64,000 nt of DNA from Oscarella lobularis (GCF_947507565.1 NC_089180.1:2542001-2606000); one strand, 5' to 3'. Shown: positions 39,489 to 50,430, counted from the stretch's first letter. Numbers and translations: made by a program. Notes: generated by a model from the letters alone, not told the origin.

Positions 39489-41648
39489 CTACCAATCCTG
39501 GTCGGCGAAACGTGTCGGAGGTTGTCCGGCAGTGGCCCGTCTTGATCGTGAAGGCGGTGCTCCGTTGCCACTCGTCGAGGGGAAAGCCGGTTGTCCTGCA
39601 AATCCCGTCGAGCCGGTAGGGTACGTTGAAGTAGCAGAAAATTCAGTGCCATCAGTGCGAATATCCCCTGGCCAGTGAGGGTCTACGCCGTCGCGCGACT
39701 CTCGCTCTGTAGGTCGAATCTCCTCCTCTGTCAGCCTCTGCACACCGTCTTCCTGGAGCCGCCACATTCCCAACTTCGGGCACGATGACGTTCGACGGAG
39801 CGGAAACGCTTCCAGCTCAGTCGTCGTGTGACGACGCTCCCCAGGGTACATGAGTATGCACCCATCGTCATGGGCGTGGTGAGCGCTGCAGGTGAGGGCT
39901 AGCTTCTTCGTGAAATAATTTTTATCCAATGGAGGATAATAAATGATTCGCCGCTCGTGCGTCATAAGCACTTGCTGCGTTTGTAAATGAAATACTTCGT
40001 AATTGACGTCGGAGAGGTTTTCAATTTCGGATGGGACAAACGCCGTCGTGATCGCGCACACGCGATGAGCACCGTCGAATGGCATATCTATGACGCCGTC
40101 TGCTTCAGACATCAGGCTCATCAGTTGCAATCGCTGTTCGTCGTCCTCCCTCCGAACCGTAATCGTTCCTTCTCGAAATTCCATAGAGGCGCCGCTGTCG
40201 TGCAGGAAATCCTGGCCAAAGATGACTGGCAGGGCCAATTCGTCTGAAACGACAAATCGACAGTCGAAGGTGAGATCGCCGATTTCGACTGGTAGGATAA
40301 CCGTCCCTCGCGCTTTCATGCTGCCTCCGTTCGCTACGGTGAGAATTGGAAATTCGTTGTTAAGAGTCACTCCTCCGATGTCCTCGACGAACTGTGACGA
40401 TAGCGTAGACACTTCAGCTCCAGAGTCGAACAGGATTCGACTGGGCTCCACGCCGCCGACCGTGACACCCGTGGGCGTTTTCGCGGGTCGATTTCCTGCG
40501 GTCACAGCATTCACTTTCGCCTGTTCCGTCTGCCTTCCCGTTGTGGACTCATCTCGATTCGGGTGGAGCTTGAAACATTGATCCTTCGTATGGCCACGCA
40601 TTTCGCAATGGTCGCAGCGCGGTCCAGACGACTTCTTTACTTGCGTAAGCAAGCGCGTGTTCTGCTCCATTTTGTCCATCATCTCTTTGTGTTGCCCCTT
40701 TATCACCTCGATGAGTTCGGTCTGCTTTTCCGCTAGCGTCGAGAGTACGTCTGTCAGCGATTTTCTCCTCGGTGACGCGTCGCGCTTGCTGGTTTTCGAC
40801 TCGTGTCGCCTCAGTGCGTCGCTCGTTCGCGTTTCGATAGCGAGGCACTCGCTATTCGTCTTCGAGCGGAGTCGCCAGATCCTCTTCCCTGTTCGCGCTA
40901 ACTCTTCCGCTTCTTCGAGGTCGCGCGGGCGATCTCGCACTAACTCGTCGCGATATTCCGGGCGCAGTCCGTTGACGAAGTGTTGCACTTGCATCGGTTC
41001 CGACAGCGCAGCGGGATCCACTTCTAAGAGTTCGAATACGAGGTTTCGAAATCGTGTCGTGAACGTCTCCACGTCCTCGCGTAGTCCTTGGCGACATTCG
41101 ATCAATTTCTCCGTGTAGTAGACTTGCGGGTCTGCAGGGCCAAACTTTCTCTTGAGGAAAGCGGTGAGAGCTTCCCACGTCACCCTTTTATCGCGCCTTT
41201 CTAGTTGCCGCTCAAAGGCGACAAACTCGCTCCTTGCTCGACCGCTGAGCACGACGCGAGCGTTCTGTAGCCGCTCGCGGCGCGACCATCCGTCCGCGTC
41301 TGCCACTGCCTCCACCTGGTATAACCAGTTGCGGAGTTCGTCGTAGTCGTGGCCGTAGAATTTGTCCAACGTCCTTGCGTGGCCGGTTCGTCGCGGCGCG
41401 GCGCGTCTACGCCTCACGTCTCGCTCGCGCGGGCTTTCGATTTCTTCCTCGTCGCTCGACGATTCGTCCGGCGACGATTTCGGGTTAGGCGCCGGCTTTT
41501 CGAATAGCACTCGGGGCGCCAGCTGCGCTTGACGTCGTCGTTGACGTTCGCGTCGTCGTTGGGACCGCGATTTGGGCGTAATAGCCTGCTGTTGCTGTTC
41601 CGCTTCCACTTGAGGCGTCGCGATCGCCTGCTTCTTCTTCGGTGGCAT
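39489..41648 (-). CDS. gag-protease polyprotein, intact 719-aa ORF
   Basis: I chose ATG 41648 (MPPKKKQ); the frame is open further upstream but only with non-ATG codons. Order: basic Arg-rich region (SQRRRERQRRRQAQ), acidic patch (SSDEEEIESP), gag domain (FYGHDYDELRNWLYQVEAVA, FLKRKFGPADPQVYYTEKLI, FVNGLRPEYRDELVRDRP), Glu-rich helix, CCHC knuckle CDHCEMRGHTKDQC, retropepsin (SRILFDSGAEVSTLSS, active site DSG; VIFGQDFL), and a 200-residue C-terminal extension ending in Ser/Pro/Arg-rich sequence. No RT, RNase H or integrase follows before the polypurine tract. The complete frame and near-identical LTR ends mean recent mobilisation by enzymes from another element. Confidence 0.9.
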   Translation of the reverse strand: MPPKKKQAIATPQVEAEQQQQAITPKSRSQRRRERQRRRQAQLAPRVLFEKPAPNPKSSPDESSSDEEEIESPRERDVRRRRAAPRRTGHARTLDKFYGHDYDELRNWLYQVEAVADADGWSRRERLQNARVVLSGRARSEFVAFERQLERRDKRVTWEALTAFLKRKFGPADPQVYYTEKLIECRQGLREDVETFTTRFRNLVFELLEVDPAALSEPMQVQHFVNGLRPEYRDELVRDRPRDLEEAEELARTGKRIWRLRSKTNSECLAIETRTSDALRRHESKTSKRDASPRRKSLTDVLSTLAEKQTELIEVIKGQHKEMMDKMEQNTRLLTQVKKSSGPRCDHCEMRGHTKDQCFKLHPNRDESTTGRQTEQAKVNAVTAGNRPAKTPTGVTVGGVEPSRILFDSGAEVSTLSSQFVEDIGGVTLNNEFPILTVANGGSMKARGTVILPVEIGDLTFDCRFVVSDELALPVIFGQDFLHDSGASMEFREGTITVRREDDEQRLQLMSLMSEADGVIDMPFDGAHRVCAITTAFVPSEIENLSDVNYEVFHLQTQQVLMTHERRIIYYPPLDKNYFTKKLALTCSAHHAHDDGCILMYPGERRHTTTELEAFPLRRTSSCPKLGMWRLQEDGVQRLTEEEIRPTERESRDGVDPHWPGDIRTDGTEFSATSTYPTGSTGFAGQPAFPSTSGNGAPPSRSRRATAGQPPTRFADQDW

Positions 41649-41980
41649 GTTCGTCTCGATCGCACGCTCCGTCCGTGCGACACCAGGTGACCACTGTTCG
41701 GCCACTCCCCCTTGCAACGGCCCTTGTTCGAATAACCGAAACCGCGGGTAGCCGGACGGAGACAAACGGCGTCGACGGGCGCCGACTAACTGCCCGGGTG
41801 ATCGGCGTCACTTTCGGAACCAGCCAAATTTAGTGACGTTCGATCCAGTCAGCCGACGTCGCCGATCGTCGCGCCCCGTTTATCCATGATTCTCTACCAC
41901 TTTGTAGCCGGGCGAAGGTCAGGAGTGGCGTTGGGGAATTCTGTTATGTCGTAGTCTTCTCGGGGAGCTTGGTTCTCGGA

Positions 41981-43975
41981 CATTTTCCGACGTTCAAGAA
42001 CCTTCTCTTAGAGACCTGCAAGAGAGGTTAGAAAACGTACGATATTTGATCAACGACGAAATGTCGATAATGGGACGGCATCAGCTGTCACTCATACACC
42101 GGCGCCTCTGCCAAGTGCTGCCGCAGGGAGCTTGCGAGTCGTTCGGTGAAATATCTCTAATTTTCTTCGGCGACATGGGACAGTTGCCACCGGTTGGTGA
42201 CTCTTCTTTGTACCGGAGTGCGGCAACCGAAGGATCCGCGACTAATCAAGAACGTCAGCTGTTGACGTTGTCGTACAGCTGACAAAAATCATTTGCCAGT
42301 CCGGTAACGACGAGCTACAGATAAATTTTCGCGACGCCCTGCAAAGGCTTCGCGACGGTTGCCCGTCGTACGACGACTGGGACGATCTGTATATGTCACG
42401 TAACTTTGCACGGCACGATCAGCAGGGAGACGTAAAGACGTCTTTCCGCGATGCTGTTCGGCCATTTTCGTGCAGAGAATGTAGCTGAGTTCAACTTCAT
42501 TTGCCTGAAGAATTCCAACAAACCGTTGGCTGTGATTAACGCCGATCACTGCTGCACCAAGGCGAAAAATGCCAATGAAGAAGACGATGGCGGACTATAC
42601 GCACGCGTTCGTCTTTGCGAAGGCGCGCGTGTTATGCTCTCATCGAATCTCTGGACCAACATGGGCTTGGTCAACGGATCGATGGGATACGTAGTGGCAA
42701 TTTTGTACCAATCAAAACCGCCAGCAGTTCCAACAGCTGTCGTTGTTGAAATGGACAAATACGACGGCCCAACATGCGTTCCCATATGCCCAATCGAGCG
42801 CACATGGCCCAGTTCAACGGGCAATAGCAAGAGTTCATGCAAGCGGCGACAGCTACCAATTCAATTGGCATGGGTTGTCACCGTGAACAATTCGCAAGGT
42901 CTCTCACTACATCGTGCTGTTATTGACATAGGCAAGCGCGAATTTGCACCTGAAATAACCTACGTGGGATTTTCCAGAGTGCGGCATATTAATCATTGCC
43001 TAATTCAAAGCTTTGGTTACGCTCGAATTTCTAATTTGAGCAAATCAAAAAGCTATAAACAGCGATTGAGCGAAGACAAGCGCCTAGACGGTCTAGCTAG
43101 GCGTACTGAAAAAATATTTCAGTCGTTGCCAGCAAGTACCAACGATGATACTGTTCCAGATGATATTAAAAAGTTTTTTAAACATGTGGAAAATGAATCA
43201 GAATCAGAGATTGAAAAAGAGGAGCATAGCAATCATACATAGAGCAAAAAAAGATCGTTGACAATGACAATGCCACAGACATAATTGATGATAATGATAC
43301 CGTCAAAGCGACTAAGACAGCGGCTAAAAAAGCTCCGGATAAAAAACCGTAAGGCAAACGTGCGAGTCGTGCCCGAACAATGTTCCGTTACCACCGGCTG
43401 CAAAGAAACGCCGGACCACTACTACACCGTCTCCGAATCCGTTTCTGCTTCAAATGGGGCGGAAGCAAGAATCGATAGTAGGAGACGGAAGCGAACAGTG
43501 TCGAAAGCAGCATTTGGAACCGAAGATCGCCATTTGGCACTTCGGTGATAGTTAATTTCATGGCAGAATACCAGTCTGTCTTTGAATTATTCTGCTGCAA
43601 CACGGACTATGAAGCTCACATTTCAAACCTACGACAAGAAGAAGCTTGGGCAAACCAAGCTGAAATCCACGCAACTGCAACACTTTTTCAAATTGACGTC
43701 AGTATATATATTTACATGGATGGGTAAAGAGTCGACGTGAAATACATACAAATCGAGGTTTGATATAACTGTTCCGGCGCTAATTAGGCTGCCCGTTAAC
43801 AGAATAGAGATACAACATTATAGAAACCACTTTGATCTGATTGTACCCATTGATCAAAGTGAGTTGTCTTTGGCTTCTCCACGCAAAAGTGCAAAAGCGT
43901 GCGACAAGCCAAAGCTGTTGTGCTCTTCGTTAGCAGCTAATGAAGCTGACCTGCTGATGACCAATGAACAATAGT
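41981..43975 (+). pseudogene. PIF1-like helicase with C-terminal OTU domain, decayed copy
   Basis: Co-linear with 59140-61157. It begins abruptly in FSDVQEPSLRDLQERL (Walker A part missing), continues INDEMSIMGRHQLSLIHRRL, SLIFFGDMGQLPPVGDSSLY, a frame break near 42260, RFDALQRL-type sequence, then an open frame 42451-43242 (GLVNGSMGYVVAILY, VTVNNSQGLSLHRAVIDIGK, ITYVGFSRVRHINHCLIQ). The OTU region survives only in pieces (VSKAAFGTEDRHLALR with the catalytic DGNC segment deleted; RLPVNRIEIQHYRNHFDLIV). Motif V has HKSQG changed to NNSQG. Clearly a second, older copy of the same gene. Confidence 0.88.
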
Positions 43976-43992
43976 TACGTCGGCAGGTAAGA

Positions 43993-44044
43993 GAAGGCAT
44001 TCCAATGAAATGCCTTCTTGGAGGCATTCCAATGAAATGTCTCC
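43993..44044 (+). other. tandem hairpins after the PIF1-OTU pseudogene
   Basis: GAAGGCATT-CCAATGA-AATGCCTTC followed by GGAGGCATT-CCAATGA-AATGTCTCC: two 9-bp stems with the same loop. Conserved at 61176-61227, so they belong to the element's 3' region. Confidence 0.8.
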
Positions 44045-44639
44045 TATAATAACACAAAATTTTGGAAATTTTTTATACATCAAAATTTCAACAAATCTTT
44101 GCGGCTCATGAAATGAAAAAAACAATGGTGAAAGTCAATGACTAAAGCTTTTTGAAAACGGCAAATCAAGGTTACGAAAATATGTGTTAGCGAATACTCC
44201 TATATAGCGACCACCTGTCTATTACGACCACTTTCTTTGGGACGGATCGTTCGTAGTGTAAAGTACCTTGTATATAGCGACCACCTGCCTTCTGCTACCA
44301 GCGACCATCCCCCTCTGCACGTTCTTGCACGATTTGCACTGTCTACAGCGACAGCGTAAAGCGCAAACGCGTATCCGGGAAATAAATCTGACAACAAAAT
44401 GTATACGAAGTGCATATAATTCCTTTTATTTTACGTGCCAGGTTTTCGGCGTTCGTCTAATCGGGCGGACCACTTTTGTTTGCTCAAAGAAAAGTGGTCC
44501 TACCTTCCCTTGCACGGAAGACTTGCATAGAAGAAGATCGCACACGTTAATTGCGAAGTACAGTGGATGCGCGCGAGCAGCTACAGCTACTGTACTCGCG
44601 TACTTTGTCGTTTATCGGTCTACATACATTCCCGTATCA

Positions 44640-45105
44640 GATGCCGCTTCCTTCTCTTAGAGAAAGGGCGGCATCAGATGCGGTTTATTTACTCAGAGAA
44701 ACGGCGGCATGGGCTGTCTCTTTCGTCTCTAAGAGAAACGGCAGCTTTCGTCTTTAAGAGAAGCGGCATCTCATGCCGCCGTTTCTCTTAAAGACGAAAG
44801 CTGCCGTTTCTCTTAGAGGCGTCATGAAATGCCGCTTTCGACTCTAAGAGAAACGGTGGCATCAGATGCCGTTTTCTTTACTCAGAGAAACGGCGGCATG
44901 GGCTGCCGCTTTCGTCTCTGAGAGAAACGGCGACATGAGATGCCGCTTTCGTCTCTAAGGGAAACGGCACCATGAGATGCTGCTTTCGTCTCTAAGAGAA
45001 ATGGCGACATGAGATGACGGTTTCGTTCCTGAGAGAAACGGCGGCATCAGATGCCGCTTTCGTCTCTAAGAGAAACGGCGCCATGAGATGCCGCTTCCTT
45101 CACGC
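44640..45105. repeat. palindromic minisatellite, array 2
   Basis: About 12 units of AGAGAAACGGCGGCATCAGATGCCGCTTTCGTCTCTA type, including one inverted segment (about 44755-44815, where GCCGCCGTTTCTCTTAAAGACGAAAG runs on the opposite strand). Same unit as 25110-25800. Confidence 0.9.
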
Positions 45106-45510
45106 AAAGTGATTGCATTCTGTGTGTTGACTGGTCGGTTACCCAGATGTCCACAGATTGAACACAAAGCGTGCCTCGAATACGAGAAAGGGAACAGTCC
45201 CGAAGATGTTAAAAGTTGATTAAGTTTGGCCTTATCCTCGCTTCCGACGCCACGGTTTAATTATAAAAACAAGGCAAGTAAATAAATTTATAATGTTAAA
45301 TATATTTTATCTTTAGGTTTAAAAATATGCTTCTCCAAGTTTCAATTATAAAACATGGTAGAAAATATAATTATGAATAAAAATGAATTGTCTTATAACT
45401 AAATTTAGGTTCAAAATTATGCTTCTCTAAGTTTCACGTAAAAAACATTGTAATTATTTGAATTTGTACAAAATAAAATTTGTTTTTAAATTACAATTAG
45501 ATTATGTCGT
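45106..45510. other. AT-rich spacer
   Basis: Two similar AT-rich segments (45300-45350 and 45405-45460) share TTTAGGTT(T/C)AAAA(A/T)TATGCTTCTC, a small tandem duplication. No gene recognised. Confidence 0.5.
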
Positions 45511-45513
45511 CGT

Positions 45514-45985
45514 TCAGAGGTTAGTAGAGGCGTCATCGTCACCAGAACGAGACGTGCCTTCAATTCGCCTAATATCTGTAAAATACGAAGGAATAGAGAA
45601 CGTACATTAGAGAACACGTTGAGATCTTACCCTGCCTCTCTCGCGCTTTTCGTATGCTTCTCTTATTTCCGACTTGTTTCTTTCCTTGAGTCGTCGTCGG
45701 TGCGGCGCCGCTTGAGTATCGTTGGAACGGCATTTCCTTCAATCGAACCCTTTTGGGCCCAAATCCGAGTCACTCCGACACGCAGCATTCGTTAGTGAAG
45801 CAATCGCCGTAAAAATGTTTGATGCATAGCCTCGAGTGCTCCGTTGGCCCCTCCAACCTAGCTCTTGTACGCGTCACCTGATCAGACCACTTTGTGCGTC
45901 TCTCGGGGTCTTTTAGAAAGCAAAAAAGAGATATTCGGTCTTTGCTTGAGCTGCTATAGCTGGCGGCTACGCAGCGTTGAACCAT
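45514..45985 (-). pseudogene. THAP-domain gene, two exons, premature stop
   Basis: From 45985 the frame reads MVQRCVAASYSSSSKDRISL, FCFLKDPERRTKWSDQVTRT, RLEGPTEHSRLCIKHFYGDC, FTN: a THAP zinc finger (C-x4-C...C-x2-H with the WxxQV and KHF blocks). The second zinc ligand is Tyr in CVAASY. A TGA interrupts after CCVSE (about 45769), but the frame continues LGFGPKRVRLKEMPFQRYSS, RSIRKARERQ. A 55-base GT-AG intron (45576-45630) joins it in frame to DIRRIEGTSRSGDDDASTNL and a stop at 45514. Without the TGA it would encode about 135 residues, a DNA-binding protein such as those feeding P-like and THAP transposons. Confidence 0.78.
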
Positions 45986-46301
45986 TGTGGTCGTAGAGAC
46001 TCAGTAGAGGCAGCCAACTATGCACAGCATGCGTATGCTCGAAAGACTTCCGTTCCACCAATGTCGTGGGTGGAACCCGGATAAGGCGGCACCAGAACAA
46101 AAATTAAAAGCGCTCTACAATCGTGAATGTTTATTTCCATTAAAAAAATGCGTAAAACAAGGTTTTATTCCTCACACTACAGTATAAGTTTATATAATGG
46201 CAACCTTTATAAGTTATATTTATATATATGATTTGTTTAAGAATTGCCCGTTTTAATTCAAGTTTTCTCTCGAAGGTGCACCTCTAGTACGTATAAGCTG
46301 T

Positions 46302-47500
46302 CGCTTTTTCCGGAATTGCAGCAACACTTCTCACTGGCGGCAAAACAGCTCACTCCGTTTTTATGCTACCCCTCAACATCAGTCGCTACGAACGTCCCAC
46401 GTGCACCGTTCAAAAAAACACGGCAAGAGCACGACTTCTTTGCTTGGCCAAAGTTGTCGTGTGGGACGAATGCACCATGGCAAACAAGAAAGCTATGGAG
46501 GCACTAGATCGATCTCTGCGTGACATTCGAAACAACGACGCTCTTGTGGGAGGTTTACCTCTGATTTTCGCAGGACACTTCAGACAGACATTGCCCGTAA
46601 TACCGAAAGGAACAAAAGCTGACGAAATCGCCGCGTGTTTGAAGTACTCCCGCATCATTTGGCCGAAAGTTCGAACACTGCGCTTAACCACCAATATGAG
46701 AGTCCACCTCTACGGAGACCGCGATGTCGGGATCTTACGCGCAGTTGCTCTTGCTAATCGGCAATGGAACGATCCCCACCGACCCTGAAGACGGTCTCAT
46801 CAACGTCCCTTGCTGCACAGTAGTGCAATCTTCGAACGAGCTCATACAAGCCGTTTGTCCTCAACTTCACGAGCACTACAAAAACACAGCCTGACTTGCC
46901 GAACGCGCCATTCTCGCTCCTCGAAATGACGCTGTTAATCAAATAAACGACACTATGCTTCAGCTCATACCAGAAAACGAAAAAGTATATCTGGCCGTCG
47001 ATACGACAATGGAACCAGACGACGCTGTCAACTATCCTACGGAAGTTCTTAAATCGCTGAATCCCCCCGGTCTTCCTGCGTATACCTTGGCTCTGAAGGT
47101 GTGTGCTCCGATTATGCTTCTGCGCAACATCGACGCCCAGAAACTGTGCAACGGAACGAAATTGACCGTTACCCGACTCTGCCCCAACGTCATAGAGGCG
47201 ACAATATGCACAGGGCAGTACGCTGGCGAGAGTGTATTTCTTCCGCGAATCCCTCTAATTTCTTCTGATTCCACTGTTTTGTTCAAGAGACTGCAGTTTC
47301 CCGTCTGGCTGTCCTTTGCAATGACGATAAACAAGTCGCAGGGACAGACATTGAAGACGGTGGGTCTCAGTCTTCAGACAAAATGCTTTGCCCACGGCCA
47401 ATTCTACGTCGCCTGCTCGCGTGCAAGTGCTCCTACTAATTTGTACGTCCTAACAGCATCTCCCAGAACAGCAAACGTTGTCTATCACGAAGTTCTTTAG
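46302..47500 (+). pseudogene. Helitron PIF1-like helicase, 5'-truncated, one frameshift
   Basis: Starts in FSGIAATLLTGGKTAHSVFM, continues RARLLCLAKVVVWDECTMAN (Walker B), GLPLIFAGHFRQTLPVIPKG, LRLTTNMRVHLYGD. After a frame change near 46745 come AERAILAPRNDAVNQINDTM-type sequence with one stop, PTEVLKSLNPPGLPAYTLAL, LRNIDAQKLCNGTKLTVTRL, LSFAMTINKSQGQTLKTVGL, QFYVACSRASAPTNLYVLT, ending at 47500. Walker A and Rep are missing. The helicase end and the Helitron 3' end at 47687 are 190 bases apart, as is normal for these elements. Confidence 0.88.
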
Positions 47501-47660
47501 CGGGACCTTCCCCCTTCCCTTACCCCAACCTAACCTATCCTACGCCCCGAAAGAGGCCAACATTTTTGGGCCACGTGGCGTACGGACCTCCCCGTGGTGT
47601 GGCCTGGGTAACGCCGGCACGTACGCCAGTAAGTAAGTAAGTAATAAATTTAAAACCCCA

Positions 47661-47687
47661 CCCGGGCGAAGCCGGGTAGTCAGCTAG
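47661..47687 (+). mobile_element. Helitron 3' terminus
   Basis: Hairpin CCCGG-GCGAAG-CCGGG, TAGTCAG, CTAG (47684-47687). It closes the Helitron whose helicase ends at 47500. The next base begins another Helitron. Confidence 0.82.
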
Positions 47688-50430
47688 TCTCTACACTATT
47701 AATGCCGACGGTCATCTTGGAAAATACGGGACAACGCGCCTAGACGTCGCCATCTTGCCGATTTTGTTGTCGCGAAACCGTCGCCGCGCCGCCATTGCGC
47801 GCCGTTTTTGTGGGCGCGACGCTTCCCTCGCTACTCCGCGCAGTGCAAGAAGCGGTTTTTGGAGCAACAGGGCCCTTTCGGGGTCGCCCGAGCCAGAAGC
47901 CGACCGCCGAAAAGTACGGTACTTTTTCGCAATTGTTCAATAATACGGGGATGTGTTTCACACTTTGTTCTAATGCATACGTGATCTCTGCTCTGTTTTG
48001 CGGCGACCGTGTTCTTCCGTATTATCCCGGTTAGTCGATTGCCTCGCTTGCAACACGATTCTCCGTCCGTCGCTCCGATCTTCGTCGAAAACGCGACCCA
48101 ACGCTCCTGTTTTTCGCTTCCCGTGTCCGCGTTCGCGAACGGATCAGGAACCCCTCTTTGCACGCGATACCAAATGGCCAAAGAGTATTATTTACTGTAC
48201 AAACGGCGGCAACTCACGCAGAAACACCGCCCCAAACGACTCTCACAGCTTTCTTCGCTCTATGCGAAACATACATGTACAATCGAACCGATCCGACGAC
48301 GATCGCGATTTTGTTCGCCAATTGCACTACATTGACGCTGCTCAGTGTTTCACCTTTAAGAAGCGGACGAAGTCCTGGCAACCAAGAAAGCAAGGCCAGC
48401 TCGTATGGTGCGATAACCGACTGACATATTTTAAGAAGGCTAAGAACATCGGAAGGATTTACACAATTCATCCGAAACAACGCGAATGCTTCTACCTTCA
48501 AATGCTCCTCATACACCGCACCGCACCAATATCTTTTCAGAACCTGCGGACTGTCAACGAATCCGTCTTGCCAACTTTTCACGACGCCTGCCTCCGCCTT
48601 GAACTGCTACAAACTGACCATCACTGGGTAGCAACCATGCAAGAAGCCGCTCTCTCAGCCTCCCCTTCGACACCTGTTTGCCGTTCTACTTGCATTCTGC
48701 GATGTCGCTGATCCCGCACCTTTATGGACGCAATTTAAGACACACCTGACTGAGGACATCCGCCACAGACAGATAAGGACTCAACAAAACGATTCTCTTG
48801 ATTATGACGACCGAATGTTTAATGAGTCTCTACTTCTTATTAAAGAAATTCTTGGCACCACCACTGGGCATTCCGTTGCCGATTACTCCCTACCGACGCC
48901 ACACCGCCCGCGTAAGATATTCCGTAAAACAAATCTCGCAAAAAAATTGTTATAATTTCATCATTCGCAGAGACGCCATCAGCTACAATTCCACAAGATA
49001 TTCTCGACGAAACGACGTACGATCGATCTAGACTTCAAGCTTTTGTCGACGAAAACGAACGGAAGTTGGCTGACAAGCAACAAAAAATATTCCGACGGAT
49101 GCATTCTCTCATGGCACAGAACGACAACAAAATTCTTTTCATCGATGCGCCAGGAGGCACGGGGAAAACGTTTTTGCTGAATTTTCTTTTAGCCCGCTAC
49201 CGCGCCCGAGGTTCTATTATCCTCGCTGTTGCCAGCAGCGGCATCGCAGCCCAACTACTCAGCAACGGTGAAACCGCTCAATCTACGTTCAAGATACTTC
49301 TGGATCTGAACTGAACAGACGAACCCACGTGTGCAATTAAAAGCAACTCTTCTCGGGCAACGCTCATTAAACGGTGCTTAGTGATTTTTTGAGCCGAAGC
49401 TACGATGACTAACAAAATCGCGTTTGAAGCTCAACCGTACCCTAAAAGACCTGAGACAAGTGCGGCCAACTTCGGTGGAATCCTCATGGTCATGTCCGGA
49501 GACTTCCGTCAAATACTTCCGGTTATCGCAGGCGGAACTCGAATCAACGAAGTGAACGCGTGTATTAAGTCATCTCGCCTGTGTGACTTTGTCGAAACTC
49601 ATTCTCTCACAAGAAACATGCGAGCACACCTACACGGCGATCACCAGGCCGCGGAATTCTCTCAACTCCCTTCTCGACATTGAAGACGGTCTCATCCCTC
49701 ATGACAACGATCTTAGTCGCATCCCTCCCAATCTTTGCACGTACAGCAACTCTCTAACGTCTCTAATCAACTACGTTTATCCAGAAATCACCGTCAATCA
49801 CGCCAACGTCTCATGGCTAAAAGAGCAATTTTCGCGCCACACAATCAGACAACCAGAGACATTAACGACATAATGCTTCAGCGACTACCCAGGAACTACC
49901 GTTACCTACAACTCGATCGATTCAATACCAGATGACGACAACGCTGCCCTAAACTATCCTCTGGAATTCCTTAACTCTCTTCATCCACAAGGACTACCGC
50001 CACATCTCCTTCAACTCAAAATCGGCGCTTCTTTGATCGTCATGCAAAACATAGGCAACGGCTAGGCAAACGGAACAAGAACAATTCTCAAGCGCATGGC
50101 CAACAAGTGCCTTCAAGTTACCATTGCCACCGGACCTAAAACAGGACAAACGGCTTACTTGCCGATGATTACCGCTCTGTCCCAGCGAAACTCAACTTCC
50201 TTTTACCTTCACTCGCCTTAAATTCCCTGTCCAACTCTGCTTTGCCATGACAATAAACAAGGCAAGGACAAACTCTAAATACCGCTGGACTAGCCCTTAA
50301 CGAATATAGCCACGGGCAATTCTACGTTTGCTGGAGCAGAGTCTCATCCAACAACAAACTTTACATCTTCTCCGAAAACGACACAACCAAAATGCCGTCT
50401 ATACCGAAATCATTTCAACGTAAGTCTTAC
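47688..50430 (+). mobile_element. Helitron starting directly at the previous 3' end
   Basis: 5' end TCTCTACACTATTAATGCCG, homologous to 30818. Coding for the Rep-helicase linker starts near 48190 and the helicase ends near 50420. A 3' end with hairpin CACCTGA-CTGAGGTG... and CTAA near 50648-50674 is possible but weak. Confidence 0.7.
48190..50420 (+). pseudogene. Helitron Rep-helicase, N-terminal Rep deleted
   Basis: Joined readings: QTTLTAFFALCETYMYNRTD, TKSWQPRKQGQLVWCDNRLT, IGRIYTIHPKQRECFYLQML, FQNLRTVNESVLPTFHDACL (the linker between Rep and helicase). After a 350-base degraded stretch: LADKQQKIFRRMHSLMAQND, FIDAPGGTGKTFLLNFLL (Walker A), VASSGIAAQLLS, a stop, ILMVMSGDFRQILPVIAGGT, SLTRNMRAHLHGD, DIEDGLIPHDNDLSRIPPNL, NDIMLQRLP, YPLEFLNSLHPQGLPPHLLQ and degraded motifs V-VI (LCFAMTINKA). 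The HUH Rep endonuclease domain is absent. Several stops and frameshifts. Confidence 0.85.

Larger units (their letters stand above)
39182..41980 (-). mobile_element. non-autonomous LTR retrotransposon (gag-protease only), 5' LTR truncated
   Basis: 3' LTR 39182-39351, 5' LTR remnant 41903-41980 (78 bp, one mismatch to the 3' LTR), a primer-site candidate TGGTAGAGAATC just inside (about 41888-41900), one long ORF and a polypurine tract. There is no space for RT or integrase. The outer 92 bp of the 5' LTR are missing; the sequence continues directly into a PIF1-OTU pseudogene, so a deletion or recombination removed the left flank. Confidence 0.85.

Noticed and set aside
40090-41118. Plus-strand ORFs of 150-160 codons opposite the gag-protease gene
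   Set aside because: Antisense shadows of a GC-rich coding frame; no domain or start context.
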